Assembly: GCF_001654965.1 (NCBI RefSeq)
Contig: NZ_LXEV01000011.1
Span: forward strand, 186,001 to 250,000
Length of the DNA: 64,000 nt
Origin: Proteus hauseri ATCC 700826
GTDB taxonomy: Bacteria > Pseudomonadota > Gammaproteobacteria > Enterobacterales > Enterobacteriaceae
Direction: 5' to 3'
Positions 51,023 to 62,425 of the stretch are shown in pieces. The position numbers were made by a program, and so were the translations under genes. Numbering within the stretch: the stretch's first letter is position 1; every line of letters begins with the position of its first letter. Below the pieces are notes generated by a model that saw only the letters and a list, made by a program, of their open reading frames with translations, ran no database searches and was not told where the DNA came from.

Positions 51023-52363
51023 GTGGATATTCAGTTGTTATATGGGATCATTGGTTTATTAGGTGGTGTACTCGTAGGTGGCGGCCTTGTTTGGTGGCTG
51101 ATCCAACAACGTTTATCTGACAAAGAAACCATGCTACGCGAAAACTATACGCAGCTTGCTGTTGCACAAGAAAAAAGTGCGATAATTCCTTCATTACAAC
51201 AACATATAGAACAACTAGAGCAGGAATTACGAGCTCAACGGGAAGTTATTACATCTCAAGAGGCGGAAATTCGAGAAGTTACAACACGTTGGGAAGAAAG
51301 CCGATTATCTGCAGAAGAGAAGCAACGTTTACTGTTAAATAGTGAACAGCGTTTGGCGACCCAGTTTGAAAATCTCGCTAATCGTATTTTTGAACAAAGT
51401 GGCCGTAAAGCTGAAGAACTTAACAGACAAGGATTAACCCATTTACTTTCTCCTTTTCGTGAACAATTAGAGAATTTTCGCCGACAAGTTCAAGATGGAT
51501 TTGGACAAGAGGCAAGAGAGCGACATACTTTAGTTCATGAAATTCGCCAACTTCAGCAATTGAATGTGAAAATGGCACAAGAAGCAGTGAACCTGACTAA
51601 TGCTTTAAAAGGTGACAATAAAATACAAGGAAATTGGGGCGAAACTGTTCTTGCCCGGATATTAGAATCTTCAGGATTACGTGAAGGGCATGAATTTGAA
51701 ACGCAAGTCAGTATTCGACATGAAAGTGGTGGGCGCTATCAACCTGATGTAATTGTTCACTTACCTCATGGTAGAGATGTCATTATTGACGCTAAAATGT
51801 CGCTGGTGGCTTATGAAAAGTACTTTAATAGTCATGATGATAATGAGCGTAAACAAGCGCTTCATGCTCATGTAAACTCAATTAAAACGCATATTCGTGG
51901 ATTGAGTATCAAGGATTATCATAAGCTTCCAGGCGTCACATCGTTAGATTATGTTTTAATGTTTATACCAATAGAACCAGCTTATCTTGTTGCTATTGGG
52001 CATTCGCCAGACCTGTTAGAAGAAGCATTAAAAAATAATATAATGTTAGTTGGACCATCTACATTACTTGTTGCTTTGCGTACAATAGCTGCATTATGGC
52101 GTTATGAATATCAAAGCCAAAACGCACAAGAAATTGCTGACAGAGCGGCTAAAATGTATGACAAATTAAGACTTTTCGTTGATGATATGCAAGGGCTAGG
52201 AAACAGTATTCAAAAAGCGCAGTCTGGCTATCTATTAGCGATGAAAAAACTCTCTGAAGGTCGTGGAAACCTTATTAGTCAAGCAGAAAGCTTTAAATCC
52301 TTAGGGGTTGAGATAAAGAAAACGATAGATAATGATCTCGTTGAAAAATCAGCTTCTGATTGA
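51023..52363 (+). CDS. rmuC: DNA recombination protein RmuC
   Basis: A 446-residue protein: N-terminal membrane helix (LLYGIIGLLGGVLVGGGLVW), a coiled coil (about 40-170, rich in Glu/Gln/Arg), and the RmuC core with GNWGETVLARILESSGL and VIVHLPHGRDVIIDAKMSLVAY (nuclease-like fold). Starts with GTG, AAGG 9 nt before, since no ATG fits the conserved start (MDIQLL). RmuC limits inversions between short inverted repeats. E. coli RmuC is about 475, so this one is slightly shorter. Upstream neighbour of ubiE as in E. coli. Confidence 0.93.
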   Translation: MDIQLLYGIIGLLGGVLVGGGLVWWLIQQRLSDKETMLRENYTQLAVAQEKSAIIPSLQQHIEQLEQELRAQREVITSQEAEIREVTTRWEESRLSAEEKQRLLLNSEQRLATQFENLANRIFEQSGRKAEELNRQGLTHLLSPFREQLENFRRQVQDGFGQEARERHTLVHEIRQLQQLNVKMAQEAVNLTNALKGDNKIQGNWGETVLARILESSGLREGHEFETQVSIRHESGGRYQPDVIVHLPHGRDVIIDAKMSLVAYEKYFNSHDDNERKQALHAHVNSIKTHIRGLSIKDYHKLPGVTSLDYVLMFIPIEPAYLVAIGHSPDLLEEALKNNIMLVGPSTLLVALRTIAALWRYEYQSQNAQEIADRAAKMYDKLRLFVDDMQGLGNSIQKAQSGYLLAMKKLSEGRGNLISQAESFKSLGVEIKKTIDNDLVEKSASD

Positions 52364-52447
52364 TTTTTAAAAATAAATAGACATAAAGTTTCCAATTAAA
52401 GACCTGTACTGACTTACTAAATTTTGATTAATTAGCGGGCAAATACT

Positions 52448-53203
52448 ATGACTCAACAATCAAAGGAAACAACAGATTTTGGTTTCCAAACCGTTGACAA
52501 AGATGATAAACAAACGATGGTTGCACGTGTTTTTCACTCTGTCGCTTCTAAATATGATTTAATGAACGACCTGATGTCTTTTGGTGTTCACCGCATCTGG
52601 AAACGCTATACCATTGAAGCAAGTGGTGTTAGACGTAATCAGCGTGTACTTGATCTTGCAGGTGGTACTGGGGATTTAACTGCTAAATTCTCTCGCCTTG
52701 TGGGTGAAAACGGTGAAGTTGTTCTTGCTGATATTAACGACTCAATGCTGAAAATGGGACGCGAAAAACTGCGTGACCACGGTATTGTGGGTAATGTTAA
52801 TTATGTGCAGGCTAACGCCGAAGAACTTCCTTTCCCAGATAACCATTTTGATTGCATTACAATCTCGTTTGGTTTACGTAATGTAACGGATAAAAACAAA
52901 GCATTACGCTCAATGTTTCGTGTATTAAAACCAGGTGGACGTTTATTAGTTCTTGAATTCTCTAAACCTGTTTTGGAACCTTTAAGCAAGATTTATGATG
53001 CTTATTCTTTCCATATCTTACCAAGAATTGGTCAAGTGATTGTTAATGATGCAGACAGCTATCGTTATTTAACGGAATCTATCCGTATGCATCCCGACCA
53101 AGAAACCTTGAAAGGAATGATGGAAGAAGCTGGTTTTGAACAAGTCACCTATACCAACATGACTGGGGGTGTAGTTGCATTACACAAAGGATTTAAATTC
53201 TGA
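52448..53203 (+). CDS. ubiE: Ubiquinone/menaquinone biosynthesis C-methyltransferase
   Basis: A 251-residue SAM methyltransferase with the SAM loop [45 protein letters not shown] and [14 protein letters not shown]-like region. Length equals E. coli UbiE (251). It methylates demethylmenaquinol and 2-polyprenyl-6-methoxy-1,4-benzoquinol. The stop is one nucleotide before the ubiJ start. Confidence 0.97.
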   Translation: MTQQSKETTDFGFQTVDKDDKQTMVARVFHSVASKYDLMNDLMSFGVHRIWKRYTIEASGVRRNQRVLDLAGGTGDLTAKFSRLVGENGEVVLADINDSMLKMGREKLRDHGIVGNVNYVQANAEELPFPDNHFDCITISFGLRNVTDKNKALRSMFRVLKPGGRLLVLEFSKPVLEPLSKIYDAYSFHILPRIGQVIVNDADSYRYLTESIRMHPDQETLKGMMEEAGFEQVTYTNMTGGVVALHKGFKF

Positions 53204-53204
53204 T

Positions 53205-53846
53205 ATGGAAAAAGCCTCTTTTTCTCATGACATCGCATCACAAGTGCTTTATCCACTGTTAACAGCATCAATGGAAACGGCACTTAACCATGTTTTGTAT
53301 CAGGAAAATGTGCTTAAACCTGCCCGCAATCGCCTTGCGGGCAAAGTATTAGCGCTTTCTATTGATGAGTTTCCTCATTCCATTTATTTAATTTTCAGCG
53401 AACAGCAAGTTGATGTATTAAGTCAGTGGGATGATGAAACCGATTGTACGATTAAAACTAAGCTATTGACGTTGGTAAAGCTGACAGATCGTCAGAAAAT
53501 GTCTGCGTTAATTAATCGTGGTGACATCGTTATTGAAGGTGATATGCAGGTCGTCCAACATTGGTCTGCATTACTGGATATGGCTGAATGGGATCCCGCG
53601 CAATATTTGGCACCTTATATTGGTGACCTAGCTGCGCAAGGGCTTTCTATGGTTGCAGGAAAGAGTGTGCAGGTGCTTACAACGCTGTTTAGTCGGCAAA
53701 AAGATTATTTACGTGATACTTTAATTGAAGAGTGGAAAACAGCGCCTTCAACATTAGAGACTGTTCATTTTTATGATGAAATAGAACAACTCGAACAACA
53801 AACTGCCGAGTTTGAAAAACGGTTAAGCACACTGGAGAAAAAATAA
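53205..53846 (+). CDS. ubiJ: Ubiquinone biosynthesis accessory factor UbiJ
   Basis: A 213-residue SCP2-domain protein (E. coli 201): the lipid-binding domain includes [20 protein letters not shown], and a C-terminal coiled coil ends [20 protein letters not shown]. UbiJ with UbiK forms a scaffold for late ubiquinone hydroxylation steps. The frame continues upstream into ubiE, but ATG 53205 is the natural start. Its TAA overlaps the ubiB ATG (TAATG). Confidence 0.94.
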   Translation: MEKASFSHDIASQVLYPLLTASMETALNHVLYQENVLKPARNRLAGKVLALSIDEFPHSIYLIFSEQQVDVLSQWDDETDCTIKTKLLTLVKLTDRQKMSALINRGDIVIEGDMQVVQHWSALLDMAEWDPAQYLAPYIGDLAAQGLSMVAGKSVQVLTTLFSRQKDYLRDTLIEEWKTAPSTLETVHFYDEIEQLEQQTAEFEKRLSTLEKK

Positions 53847-55483
53847 TGCTCCTTAGCGAGTTAAAGCGCCTTTATCATATTATTCAGGTATTTTTATCTT
53901 ATGGGCTTGATGAGCTTATCCCTAAACATCGAATTACATTACCTATAAGAATAGGGCGTCGAGCACTATTTTGGATAAAAAATCAACACACAGATAAACC
54001 TTTAGGTGAACGCTTACGACTTGCATTGCAAACATTAGGGCCTGTTTGGATAAAACTGGGTCAAATGTTATCAACACGACGCGATCTTTTCCCACCTCAA
54101 ATTGCAGACCAACTCGCATTATTACAAGATAAAGTTGCTCCGTTTGATGGAAAAAAAGCACGCCAATATATAGAAGCATCATTCGGTGGCCCGATAGATG
54201 AATGGTTTGATGATTTTGATGAAACGCCATTAGCTTCAGCATCTATCGCACAAGTCCATACCGCGAAACTCAAAGAAAATGGCAAAGAAGTCGTTTTAAA
54301 AGTCATCCGTCCTGATATTCAGCCAGTTATTAAAGCAGATATTCGATTAATGTACCGTTTAGCGAATTTACTGCCATTCTTACCCGATGGACGTCGTTTA
54401 CGACCAAAAGAAGTGATTCGCGAATATGAAAAAACATTACTTGATGAGCTAAATTTATTACGAGAAGCTGCGAATGCTATTCAATTACGTCGTAATTTTG
54501 AAAATAGCTCAATGTTGTATATTCCAGAAGTCTATTCAGATTATTGCCATGAAAATGTGATGGTGATGGAACGTATTTATGGTATCCCCGTTTCTGATAT
54601 CGATGCGTTGAATGCCCAAAAAACCAACATGAAACTATTGGCAGAACGGGGTGTTAAAGTCTTTTTTACTCAAGTATTTAGAGACAGTTTCTTCCACGCA
54701 GATATGCATCCTGGTAATGTTTTTATTAGTTATGATCATCCTGAAAACCCATATTATATCGGTATTGATTGTGGTATTGTCGGCTCATTAAATAAAGAGG
54801 ATAAACGCTATCTTGCTGAGAATTTCTTGGCTTTTTTTAATCGCGATTATCGTAAAGTTGCTGAGTTACACGTTGATTCTGGTTGGGTTCCTGCGGATAC
54901 TAATGTTGAAGATTTTGAATTTGCTATTCGTACGGTATGTGAGCCCATCTTTGAAAAACCACTTTCAGAGATCTCTTTTGGTCATGTATTACTTAATCTT
55001 TTCAATACTGCACGCCGCTTTAATATGGAAGTGCAGCCACAATTAGTGTTGTTACAAAAAACATTACTCTATGTTGAAGGTCTAGGACGTCAGCTTTATC
55101 CTCAGCTCGATTTGTGGAAAACCGCCAAACCATTTTTAGAAGATTGGCTACATAGTCAAATTGGATTAACCGCATTAGTTAATGGCATAAAAAGTAAGGC
55201 TCCTTACTGGATTGAAAAGATGCCAGAGATCCCCGAATTGATTTATGATAGTCTGAAACAACATAAAAATATGAAGTTAACGCTGGATAAATTGACGGAA
55301 CGAATAGGTTCTCAAAGAGTCAAACAAAGACAGTCGTTATTTTTATTGGGTATAGGTACGACACTGTTTTTATGCGGTAGCCTATTTTTTGTATCTGGTT
55401 TTAAAACATTATTTAGTGTTTTTATCAGTTTAGGTCTTCTCGCATGGATTTGGGGTTGGTTCAAATCTGGTAATGCACAATAA
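53846..55483 (+). CDS. ubiB: Ubiquinone biosynthesis regulatory ATPase UbiB
   Basis: A 545-residue ABC1/ADCK protein kinase-like protein (E. coli 546) with the N-terminal KxGQ-type segment [39 protein letters not shown], and [13 protein letters not shown] (catalytic HxDxHPGN). Two membrane helices close the C-terminus (about 498-540). It is needed for ubiquinone synthesis, probably as an ATPase extracting precursors from the membrane. Last gene of ubiE-ubiJ-ubiB. Confidence 0.97.
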   Translation: MLLSELKRLYHIIQVFLSYGLDELIPKHRITLPIRIGRRALFWIKNQHTDKPLGERLRLALQTLGPVWIKLGQMLSTRRDLFPPQIADQLALLQDKVAPFDGKKARQYIEASFGGPIDEWFDDFDETPLASASIAQVHTAKLKENGKEVVLKVIRPDIQPVIKADIRLMYRLANLLPFLPDGRRLRPKEVIREYEKTLLDELNLLREAANAIQLRRNFENSSMLYIPEVYSDYCHENVMVMERIYGIPVSDIDALNAQKTNMKLLAERGVKVFFTQVFRDSFFHADMHPGNVFISYDHPENPYYIGIDCGIVGSLNKEDKRYLAENFLAFFNRDYRKVAELHVDSGWVPADTNVEDFEFAIRTVCEPIFEKPLSEISFGHVLLNLFNTARRFNMEVQPQLVLLQKTLLYVEGLGRQLYPQLDLWKTAKPFLEDWLHSQIGLTALVNGIKSKAPYWIEKMPEIPELIYDSLKQHKNMKLTLDKLTERIGSQRVKQRQSLFLLGIGTTLFLCGSLFFVSGFKTLFSVFISLGLLAWIWGWFKSGNAQ

Positions 55484-55608
55484 AAACACATCAAAGTTTG
55501 TCTTTGAGCAAGTTAAAAGATGAATTCGAGATTCCCGAAGATTGAATTCGTTGTATATAATGAGCACTGTTATTAAGTATAACCCCGAAAATAGTTGAGG
55601 AACATAAA

Positions 55609-55881
55609 ATGGGTGGTATTAGCATTTGGCAATTACTCATCATCGCTGTCATCGTTGTTTTATTATTTGGTACAAATAAACTGCGTACATTGGGCTCCGA
55701 TTTAGGTGCTTCTGTAAAAGGTTTCAAAAAAGCTATTGGTGACGAAAATAGTAACGATAAAGAAGCCAACAGCGCTGAAAAAACAAATAACGATGCAGAT
55801 TTTGAAACAAAAAATTTAGCTGAGAAGACTTCAACAGAACAGAAGTCTACAACTGAGAGCAAAAACAAAGAGCAGGTGTAA
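55609..55881 (+). CDS. tatA: Sec-independent translocase protein TatA
   Basis: A 90-residue TatA: one N-terminal membrane helix ([17 protein letters not shown]), the hinge [10 protein letters not shown], an amphipathic helix ([15 protein letters not shown]) and a charged disordered tail. It forms the pore-like oligomer for folded twin-arginine substrates. GAGGAACATAAA precedes the ATG. First of tatABC. Confidence 0.96.
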   Translation: MGGISIWQLLIIAVIVVLLFGTNKLRTLGSDLGASVKGFKKAIGDENSNDKEANSAEKTNNDADFETKNLAEKTSTEQKSTTESKNKEQV

Positions 55882-55884
55882 ACC

Positions 55885-56412
55885 GTGTTTGACATTGGTT
55901 TTAGTCAGCTGCTATTGGTCATGGTGATCGGTCTTGTTTTTCTGGGGCCGGAACGATTGCCCGTAGCAGTAAAAACAATTGCTGGCTGGGTGAGGGCGCT
56001 TCGCTCTCTGGCTGCGAATGTGCAAAATGAGTTAACTCAAGAATTAAAACTTCAAGAGCTTCAAGAGAGCCTGAAGAAAGTTGAAGAGAAAGCGAATTTG
56101 CAAAGTTTATCGCCAGAGCTTAAAGCGTCGATGGATGAGTTAAAAGAGGCTGCACAGTCTTTAAAACAAACTTATCAAGCACCGACAACGCCAGACTTAA
56201 CAAAAGAGCAGTCTGTAAAAACCGACTCTGCGGAACCCTCTCCTTCTGATTTAGCCGCTATTGCTGAGGCTAATGATGTTAACGATGATGCTAACAGTGA
56301 TAAACCTGTAGCTGAAAAAGTTATTAAACCAGAGGTTCCTGCTCCTGTTACGCCAGTAGCAGCAGTAGTAACAGAGAAAAAAACAACTGATCAGGCAAAT
56401 GGTGAGCATTAA
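55885..56412 (+). CDS. tatB: Sec-independent translocase protein TatB
   Basis: A 175-residue TatB beginning with GTG ([20 protein letters not shown]), then [20 protein letters not shown], an amphipathic helix and a long acidic tail. The E. coli gene also starts with GTG. With TatC it is the signal-peptide receptor. It begins 3 nt after tatA. Confidence 0.96.
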   Translation: MFDIGFSQLLLVMVIGLVFLGPERLPVAVKTIAGWVRALRSLAANVQNELTQELKLQELQESLKKVEEKANLQSLSPELKASMDELKEAAQSLKQTYQAPTTPDLTKEQSVKTDSAEPSPSDLAAIAEANDVNDDANSDKPVAEKVIKPEVPAPVTPVAAVVTEKKTTDQANGEH

Positions 56413-56415
56413 AAG

Positions 56416-57204
56416 ATGGCAGTAAATGATACCCAACCCCTGATCAGCCACCTGATAGAATTGCGTAAGCGTTTAATGTATAGCTTAATATCTGTTCTGG
56501 TGGTCTTTTTAGGACTGGTTTATTTTTCTAACGATATCTATCAATTAGTCTCAGCGCCATTACTGGATAAGCTGCCAAAAGGGTCAAATATGAGTGCGAC
56601 AGATGTCGCATCAACGTTTTTGACTCCGATTAAATTGACAATAATGGTATCAATTTTTGCTTCTGTGCCTGTTATCCTTTATCAGGTATGGGCCTTTATC
56701 GCACCAGCATTGTATAAACACGAACGCCGTTTGATGCTACCGCTACTTGTTTCAAGTACGTTACTGTTTTACATCGGTATGGCGTTTGCTTATTTTGTTG
56801 TGTTCCCTCTTGCATTTGGTTTCTTTGTTAATACCACCCCTGAAGGGGTTAATTTTATTCCAGATATCAGTAAATATTTAAGCTTCGTTATGACGCTTTT
56901 TATGGCTTTTGGTGCTGCATTTGAAGTACCTATAGCGATTATTTTACTGTGTTGGAGTGGGGTAACAACGCCAGAAGCTTTAAAGAAAAAACGCCCTTAT
57001 ATTTTAGTTGGCGCTTTTGTTGTTGGGATGCTATTGACGCCTCCTGATGTGTTTTCTCAAATATTACTTGCAGTACCAATGTACCTTTTATTTGAAGTTG
57101 GTGTCATGGTATCGCGTTTCTATGTGGGAAATGGCAGAAGAAAAACACCAGAAGAAGAAGCCGAAGAAGCGCAAGAAGCAGCAGAAGCTGAAGAGCAAAA
57201 ATAA
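56416..57204 (+). CDS. tatC: Sec-independent translocase protein TatC
   Basis: A 262-residue membrane protein with six helices and the conserved N-terminus [15 protein letters not shown], the first periplasmic motif (FLTPIKLTI), and [11 protein letters not shown]-like region. It is the main twin-arginine signal receptor. The tail is acidic ([17 protein letters not shown]). The following tatD gene of E. coli is absent; rfaH follows convergently. Confidence 0.96.
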   Translation: MAVNDTQPLISHLIELRKRLMYSLISVLVVFLGLVYFSNDIYQLVSAPLLDKLPKGSNMSATDVASTFLTPIKLTIMVSIFASVPVILYQVWAFIAPALYKHERRLMLPLLVSSTLLFYIGMAFAYFVVFPLAFGFFVNTTPEGVNFIPDISKYLSFVMTLFMAFGAAFEVPIAIILLCWSGVTTPEALKKKRPYILVGAFVVGMLLTPPDVFSQILLAVPMYLLFEVGVMVSRFYVGNGRRKTPEEEAEEAQEAAEAEEQK

Positions 57205-57240
57205 TCTCAGAAATAATATTTTTCTGAAACACTTTATGAT

Positions 57241-57270
57241 TAACCCAGCGTTTGCTGGGTTAACTTTTTA
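57241..57270. terminator. Bidirectional terminator between tatC and rfaH
   Basis: aacccagc and gctgggtt form a stem with a 4-nt loop, followed by TAACTTTTTA. It lies 37 nt past the tatC stop, just before the convergent rfaH stop at 57276. Confidence 0.78.
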
Positions 57271-57275
57271 TTGGG

Positions 57276-57770
57276 CTACTGTTTTTTAAATTCTTTATTA
57301 TCTAATGATTTTTTAACTTCGCTATTTAATATATTTAAAAGCAAAATTGAACGAGCTTCGCCATCAGGTTCTTGATATATCGCTTTGATCCCTTGAAAAA
57401 TTCCTTCTGTAATTAAGACGTGATCCCCGCTATGTGGCACATTTTCCTCACTATAAATAATGGGTGAAAGCTGAGGTATTTGTAATGATTCAATCACATC
57501 TTGTGGCACTGTTACGGGGTATTGGCCAAAACGAACAAATGAGTTAACGCCTCGTGTCGAATTAATGGTTGTCGTATGAATCACTTCAGGATCAAATTGG
57601 ATAAACAGATAATTAGGAAATAGAGGTTCTGTTACTATTGAACGTTTACCTCTAATCAACTTTTCTATTGCAACCATAGGCGTAAAACATGCCACTTGCT
57701 GGCGTTCTAAGTGCTCGATAGCACGAGGGATTTGCCCTCGTTTACAATACAGTAAATGCCAGTTTTTCAT
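57276..57770 (-). CDS. rfaH: Transcription antiterminator RfaH (NusG paralogue)
   Basis: A 164-residue protein (E. coli 162): NGN domain [41 protein letters not shown], and a C-terminal KOW-like domain [20 protein letters not shown]. It binds ops DNA and reduces polarity in LPS, capsule and toxin operons. No ops element (GGCGGTAG) was found in this window. Confidence 0.95.
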   Translation of the reverse strand: MKNWHLLYCKRGQIPRAIEHLERQQVACFTPMVAIEKLIRGKRSIVTEPLFPNYLFIQFDPEVIHTTTINSTRGVNSFVRFGQYPVTVPQDVIESLQIPQLSPIIYSEENVPHSGDHVLITEGIFQGIKAIYQEPDGEARSILLLNILNSEVKKSLDNKEFKKQ

Positions 57771-58060
57771 AATAGAGACAATAGGTTAGTTAATTTTAAT
57801 ATTGTCGATGATAACAAATATATGATTAGGGGGACAGAGTATTACTATCAGCAGAAAAGAAAAAGAAAACAATGTTGTTTTATACTGAAAAAAACGAATA
57901 AAAACTGTGTGCATACGCAATAAATGTCGCTGTTTTTATTAGTTTTAATAGGATCTCAGATAGAGATAACAAGTTGACAAAAAAGTGATGGTAAAATGAA
58001 GAAAAAACTTCCAAGATAATTATCTTAGATTTTGATCCATAATTATAAAGAGGTTCTGAA
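57771..58060. promoter_or_regulatory. Divergent promoter region of rfaH and pepE
   Basis: Non-coding. A consensus -35 TTGACA at 57974-57979 faces pepE but no good -10 at 17 bp spacing; TAAAAT follows at shorter distance. A perfect 14-bp palindrome, aagataattatctt (58013-58026), lies 35 bp before pepE and may be an operator. Confidence 0.4.
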
Positions 58061-58786
58061 ATGGAAGTTTTTTTATTAAGTAACGGAAAAATCGCTGGGG
58101 ATCCACAATGGTTAAGTTATGCTAAAGATCCTATCGATAGCATGATTAAAAAACGCGGTATTCGTTCAGCAGTGCTGATTGCTTATGCGGTTATCCGCTC
58201 AGATCACGACCAACGTGCTCGTGATTTATCAGACGTCTTAGGTATCGAAGTCACTTGTATTGAACATTTTGATTCGGAAGTTGAAGCTATTAATAATGCA
58301 GAATGCATTTTAGTCAGCGGTGGTAATACTTGGTTATTAAACCAAATGCTTCATGAGAAAGGATTAGTTGTTCCTATTCAACGTGCTGTGCGCGAACGTA
58401 ATATTCCCTATATTGGTTGGAGTGCTGGTTGTAATGTAGCAACACCAACTATTCGTACCACCAATGATATGCCTGTTCGCTCTTCTGTTATTATGCCTTC
58501 ATTGGGTCTATTCCCTGTTCAAATTAACCCTCACTATATTGATGCCACCATTAGCGGGCATATGGGCGAAACTCGTGACGAGCGGATTGCGGAATTTTGT
58601 GCAATTAACCCAGAAGAAATTGTTGTCGCAATCCGTGAAGGCAGCTATTTGCATATCCAAGGGGATGAACTGCATTATTTTAGTGCTAAAAATGAAGGGT
58701 TTAAAATTTTCCAACATGGAAAAACATTCCCTGAGCAGTTTGATACTAAAATGCTCGCAGAGTGGGTTCCATTCCGTTGTCTATAA
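58061..58786 (+). CDS. pepE: Alpha-aspartyl dipeptidase (peptidase E)
   Basis: A 241-residue S51 serine peptidase. The nucleophile elbow is YIGWSAGCNVATPTIRTTND (Ser121) with Asp136 and His158 (NPHY) completing the site. It hydrolyses dipeptides with N-terminal Asp. E. coli PepE is 229 residues; a longer N-terminal region accounts for the difference. AGAGG lies 7 nt before the ATG. A terminator closes the unit before ubiD. Confidence 0.94.
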   Translation: MEVFLLSNGKIAGDPQWLSYAKDPIDSMIKKRGIRSAVLIAYAVIRSDHDQRARDLSDVLGIEVTCIEHFDSEVEAINNAECILVSGGNTWLLNQMLHEKGLVVPIQRAVRERNIPYIGWSAGCNVATPTIRTTNDMPVRSSVIMPSLGLFPVQINPHYIDATISGHMGETRDERIAEFCAINPEEIVVAIREGSYLHIQGDELHYFSAKNEGFKIFQHGKTFPEQFDTKMLAEWVPFRCL

Positions 58787-58855
58787 GTTTACTCAACGAT
58801 TTTAAATAAAAAGCATTGCTTTTTAGTGAGTTATGCGTTTAGCTTATAGTGTCTC

Positions 58856-58878
58856 AAAGAGGGCTAAGCCCTCTTTTC
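58856..58878 (+). terminator. Intrinsic terminator after pepE
   Basis: aaagagggc and gccctcttt (9 bp, 3-nt loop) followed by TTTC. It overlaps the possible upstream extension of the ubiD frame, which argues that ubiD starts at 58903. Confidence 0.85.
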
Positions 58879-58902
58879 TTTCACTCACTGGCTCGTAAGA
58901 TT

Positions 58903-60375
58903 ATGATGAAATACCGCGATTTAAGAGATTTTCTTTCATTACTAGAAGAAAAAGGTGAATTAAAACGTATCACCTTTGAAATAGATCCTTACCTTGAAAT
59001 GACCGAAATAGCGGACAGAACTTTACGGGCGGGTGGGCCAGCACTGCTGTTTGAAAATCCAAAAGGTTTTGATATGCCAGTGCTTTGTAACTTATTTGGT
59101 ACACCAGAACGTGTCGCAATGGGAATGGGCCAAGAAGACGTAAAAGCATTGCATGAAGTTGGTAAATTGCTAGCGTTTTTAAAAGAACCCGATCCACCAA
59201 AAGGTTTTCGTGACTTATTTGATAAGTTACCTAAGTTTAAACAAGTATTAAATATGCCAACAAAACGCCTGAGTAAAGCGCCTTGTCAAGAGGTTGTTTT
59301 AACAGGTGATGATGTTGATTTAACTAAAATCCCAGTTATGCATTGTTGGCCTGAAGATGCGGCACCCCTTATTACTTGGGGATTAACTGTTACTCGAGGT
59401 CCATTAAAAGAACGCCAAAATCTCGGTATTTATCGCCAACAAGTGTTAGGTAAAAATAAAGTTATTATGCGTTGGCTTTCGCATCGTGGTGGTGCTTTAG
59501 ATTTCCAAGAATGGTGTCAAAAACATCCTGGCGAACGCTTTCCTGTTGCAGTTGCATTAGGTGCTGATCCTGCCACTATTTTGGGGGCAGTAACACCTGT
59601 GCCAGATACATTATCTGAATATGCATTTGCTGGTTTATTACGAGGTAATAAAACGGAAGTCGTCAAATGTATTTCTAATGACCTTGAAGTTCCTGCAAGT
59701 GCGGAAATTATTCTTGAAGGCTATATTGAACCTGGCGAATTGGCACCTGAAGGACCTTATGGCGATCATACGGGTTATTATAATGAAATTGATTCTTTCC
59801 CCGTGTTTACCATTACACATTTAACGCGTCGTAAAGATGCTATTTATCATTCGACTTATACAGGTCGTCCGCCAGATGAGCCAGCTGTTTTAGGCGTAGC
59901 GTTAAATGAAGTTTTAGTTCCAATATTACAAAAACAATTTCCAGAAATTGTCGATTTTTATCTACCTCCTGAAGGTTGTTCTTATCGTTTAGCTGTTGTG
60001 ACAATGAAAAAACAATACGCAGGTCACGCAAAACGCGTAATGATGGGCGTTTGGTCCTATTTACGGCAATTTATGTACACAAAATTTGTGATAGTTTGCG
60101 ATGATGACGTTAATGCAAGAGACTGGAAAGATGTTATTTGGGCAATCACCACACGAATGGATCCCGCAAGAGATACCATTATGATGGAAAATACACCTAT
60201 CGATTATCTTGATTTTGCTTCACCCGTTTCAGGTTTAGGTTCAAAAATGGGGCTTGATGCCACTAACAAATGGCCGGGTGAAACGGATAGAGAGTGGGGC
60301 AGACCTATAGTAATGACAGAAGAAATAAAACAGCGAGTAGATACTATTTGGGAACAGCTCGATATTCTTAAATAA
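58903..60375 (+). CDS. ubiD: 3-octaprenyl-4-hydroxybenzoate carboxy-lyase
   Basis: A 490-residue UbiD decarboxylase (E. coli 497) beginning [20 protein letters not shown]. Conserved [52 protein letters not shown] and [19 protein letters not shown] line the prenylated-FMN site. It removes the carboxyl group during ubiquinone synthesis. The frame reaches an earlier ATG at 58849, but the pepE terminator lies there. The start has a weak ribosome site. fre follows after 15 nt. Confidence 0.96.
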   Translation: MMKYRDLRDFLSLLEEKGELKRITFEIDPYLEMTEIADRTLRAGGPALLFENPKGFDMPVLCNLFGTPERVAMGMGQEDVKALHEVGKLLAFLKEPDPPKGFRDLFDKLPKFKQVLNMPTKRLSKAPCQEVVLTGDDVDLTKIPVMHCWPEDAAPLITWGLTVTRGPLKERQNLGIYRQQVLGKNKVIMRWLSHRGGALDFQEWCQKHPGERFPVAVALGADPATILGAVTPVPDTLSEYAFAGLLRGNKTEVVKCISNDLEVPASAEIILEGYIEPGELAPEGPYGDHTGYYNEIDSFPVFTITHLTRRKDAIYHSTYTGRPPDEPAVLGVALNEVLVPILQKQFPEIVDFYLPPEGCSYRLAVVTMKKQYAGHAKRVMMGVWSYLRQFMYTKFVIVCDDDVNARDWKDVIWAITTRMDPARDTIMMENTPIDYLDFASPVSGLGSKMGLDATNKWPGETDREWGRPIVMTEEIKQRVDTIWEQLDILK

Positions 60376-60390
60376 TAACAGAGGAACGAT

Positions 60391-61092
60391 ATGGCAATCT
60401 TGAACTGTAAAGTCTCACTTGTTGAGCCGATGACAGATACGGTTTATCGGGTAAAATTATTACCTGATGACGCATTTGATTTTCAGGCTGGGCAGTATCT
60501 TTTAGCGATAATGGATGAGCGTGATAAGCGTCCGTTTTCTATTGCTTCTATCCCTGAGAATAAAGACTTTATTGAGCTTCATATCGGTGCATCTGAGCTT
60601 AATCTCTATGCAATGGCCGTATTAGATCTTATTTTGGAAACACAACAAATTAAGATTGATATGCCTCATGGGCAAGCATGGTTTAGAAAAGAAAGCCAAC
60701 GTCCTTTATTATTAATTGCAGGAGGAACGGGATTTTCTTATACCCATTCTGTGCTGCTCGCTGCTTTAACTGAAAATCCACAACGTTCAGTCACGATTTA
60801 TTGGGGAGGCCGAGAAAGCCTTCATCTTTACGATCTTAATGAATTGCAAGAATTATCAGAAAAATATCCTTCATTATCGGTTATCCCTGTCGTCGAGCAA
60901 CCGGATGATGCTTGGCGTGGGCGAAAAGGGACAGTATTGGGCGCGGTGTGTGAAGATTTTGGTGATTTATCCGAATACGATATCTACATCGCGGGGCGTT
61001 TTGAAATGGCAAAAATTGCGAGAGATCGTTTTTGTAACGAACGCAATGCTGATGAAACGCGACTATTTAGTGATGCCTTTGAGTTTATTTAA
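60391..61092 (+). CDS. fre: NAD(P)H-flavin reductase
   Basis: A 233-residue ferredoxin-reductase-like protein (E. coli 233) with RPFSIASIP (flavin loop), [20 protein letters not shown] and [17 protein letters not shown]. It reduces free flavins with NAD(P)H and may supply FMNH2 for prenyl-FMN used by the upstream ubiD. GAGGAACG lies before the ATG. Same pairing as in E. coli. Confidence 0.96.
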   Translation: MAILNCKVSLVEPMTDTVYRVKLLPDDAFDFQAGQYLLAIMDERDKRPFSIASIPENKDFIELHIGASELNLYAMAVLDLILETQQIKIDMPHGQAWFRKESQRPLLLIAGGTGFSYTHSVLLAALTENPQRSVTIYWGGRESLHLYDLNELQELSEKYPSLSVIPVVEQPDDAWRGRKGTVLGAVCEDFGDLSEYDIYIAGRFEMAKIARDRFCNERNADETRLFSDAFEFI

Positions 61093-61148
61093 TTAATAAG
61101 TCTTCGGTTATTTCTCCTCAGATATTGCATGTATCACTCAAACCTATA

Positions 61149-61172
61149 AAAAGCCCGCCCCTGACGGCGGGA
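61149..61172 (-). terminator. Intrinsic terminator of fadBA
   Basis: Arms CCCGCC / GGCGGG with a 6-nt loop; on the minus strand the stem is followed by CTTTTTAT. It lies about 80 nt after the fadA stop. It may also end fre transcripts. Confidence 0.75.
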
Positions 61173-61250
61173 AAATGGTTGGTTTAACCATGCAATCGAA
61201 AAATCTATCAGTCAGGTGATATAAATCATGAGGATAATACAAACATGGCA

Positions 61251-62414
61251 TTAAACGCGTTCGATAATAGTCGCTATTCCTTGCCCTAATCCTATACACA
61301 TTGTCGCGAGACCAAATTGAGCATCTTTGCGCTCCATGATATTTAGCAAAGACGTTGTTATTCTTGAACCCGAGCAACCTAATGGGTGCCCTAACGCAAT
61401 AGCCCCACCATTTAAGTTAATCTTATCTTCAATGCTATCAAGCAAATTCATTTTTTTCATGCAAGCCAAAGATTGCGCTGCAAAAGCTTCATTTAGCTCA
61501 AAAATATCAATATCATTTAGTGTTAAACCCGCTTTTTTTAATGCAATTTCAGTCGCAGGAACTGGGCCATAACCCATAATTGCAGGATCACAGCCTGTAA
61601 CAGACATCGCGCAGATCACGGCTCTTGGTTTTAAATTGTGTTCTTTTGCATAACGCTCACTGGTGATAAACATGGCCGATGCACCATCAGATACTGCGGA
61701 TGAGTTACCAGCAGTTACTGAACCGGAAACGGGATCAAATACGGGCCTTAGTTGTGAGAGCTCATCGATACTTGGGTTATAGCGAATCACTTCATCATTT
61801 TTCATATTGATAAAGTTGCCAGCTCCGTCATGCCCATTAATCGCAATAATTTCGTTATCAAAATACCCTTGTTTTGTCGCTAATGCGGCTAAATGATGAG
61901 AGCGATAAGCAAATTGATCTTGTTCTGAACGGGTTACTTGAAATGATTTGGCCAGCATTTCAGCAGTTAATCCCATTGAAAATGAAGCTTTAGCAACAGA
62001 GAGATTCAGCTCAGGGTTAAAATCTGCATTATAGGTCATGGGAACATGGCCCATATGTTCAACACCGCCAATTAAAGCAACTTGGCTATCACCTAACATA
62101 ATTTGGCGAGCCCCATCATGTAATGCTTGCATTGATGAGCCACATAAGCGATTTACAGTAACCGCAGGAACTTTATGTGGTAATTCAGCCAGTAATGCGG
62201 CATTACGTGCAATATTAAAACCTTGTTCTAATGTTTGTTGCACACATCCCCAAATCACATCACCAATATCATTTGGATCAATATTAGGATTGCGTTTTAG
62301 TAGTGCTTGCATTAACTGAGCAGAGAGACTTTCCGCTCTAACGTGGCGAAAAACGCCACCTTTTGAGCGCCCCATAGGAGTACGAACACCATCAATAATG
62401 ACAACCTTTTCCAT
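61251..62414 (-). CDS. fadA: 3-ketoacyl-CoA thiolase
   Basis: A 387-residue thiolase (E. coli 387): acyl Cys in [20 protein letters not shown] (near residue 91), [20 protein letters not shown] (His) and [15 protein letters not shown] (Cys near residue 377). It cleaves 3-ketoacyl-CoA in the fatty-acid oxidation multienzyme complex with FadB. It starts 11 nt after the fadB stop, on the same strand. Confidence 0.97.
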   Translation of the reverse strand: MEKVVIIDGVRTPMGRSKGGVFRHVRAESLSAQLMQALLKRNPNIDPNDIGDVIWGCVQQTLEQGFNIARNAALLAELPHKVPAVTVNRLCGSSMQALHDGARQIMLGDSQVALIGGVEHMGHVPMTYNADFNPELNLSVAKASFSMGLTAEMLAKSFQVTRSEQDQFAYRSHHLAALATKQGYFDNEIIAINGHDGAGNFINMKNDEVIRYNPSIDELSQLRPVFDPVSGSVTAGNSSAVSDGASAMFITSERYAKEHNLKPRAVICAMSVTGCDPAIMGYGPVPATEIALKKAGLTLNDIDIFELNEAFAAQSLACMKKMNLLDSIEDKINLNGGAIALGHPLGCSGSRITTSLLNIMERKDAQFGLATMCIGLGQGIATIIERV

Positions 62415-62425
62415 TTCATCTCTCC

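Noticed and set aside
57972-58003. Promoter for pepE with TTGACA
   Set aside because: The -35 is perfect but no -10 lies at 16-18 bp spacing, so a specific promoter call is not justified.
58849-58902. N-terminal extension of ubiD
   Set aside because: The pepE terminator hairpin lies inside it and the extension has no UbiD similarity.
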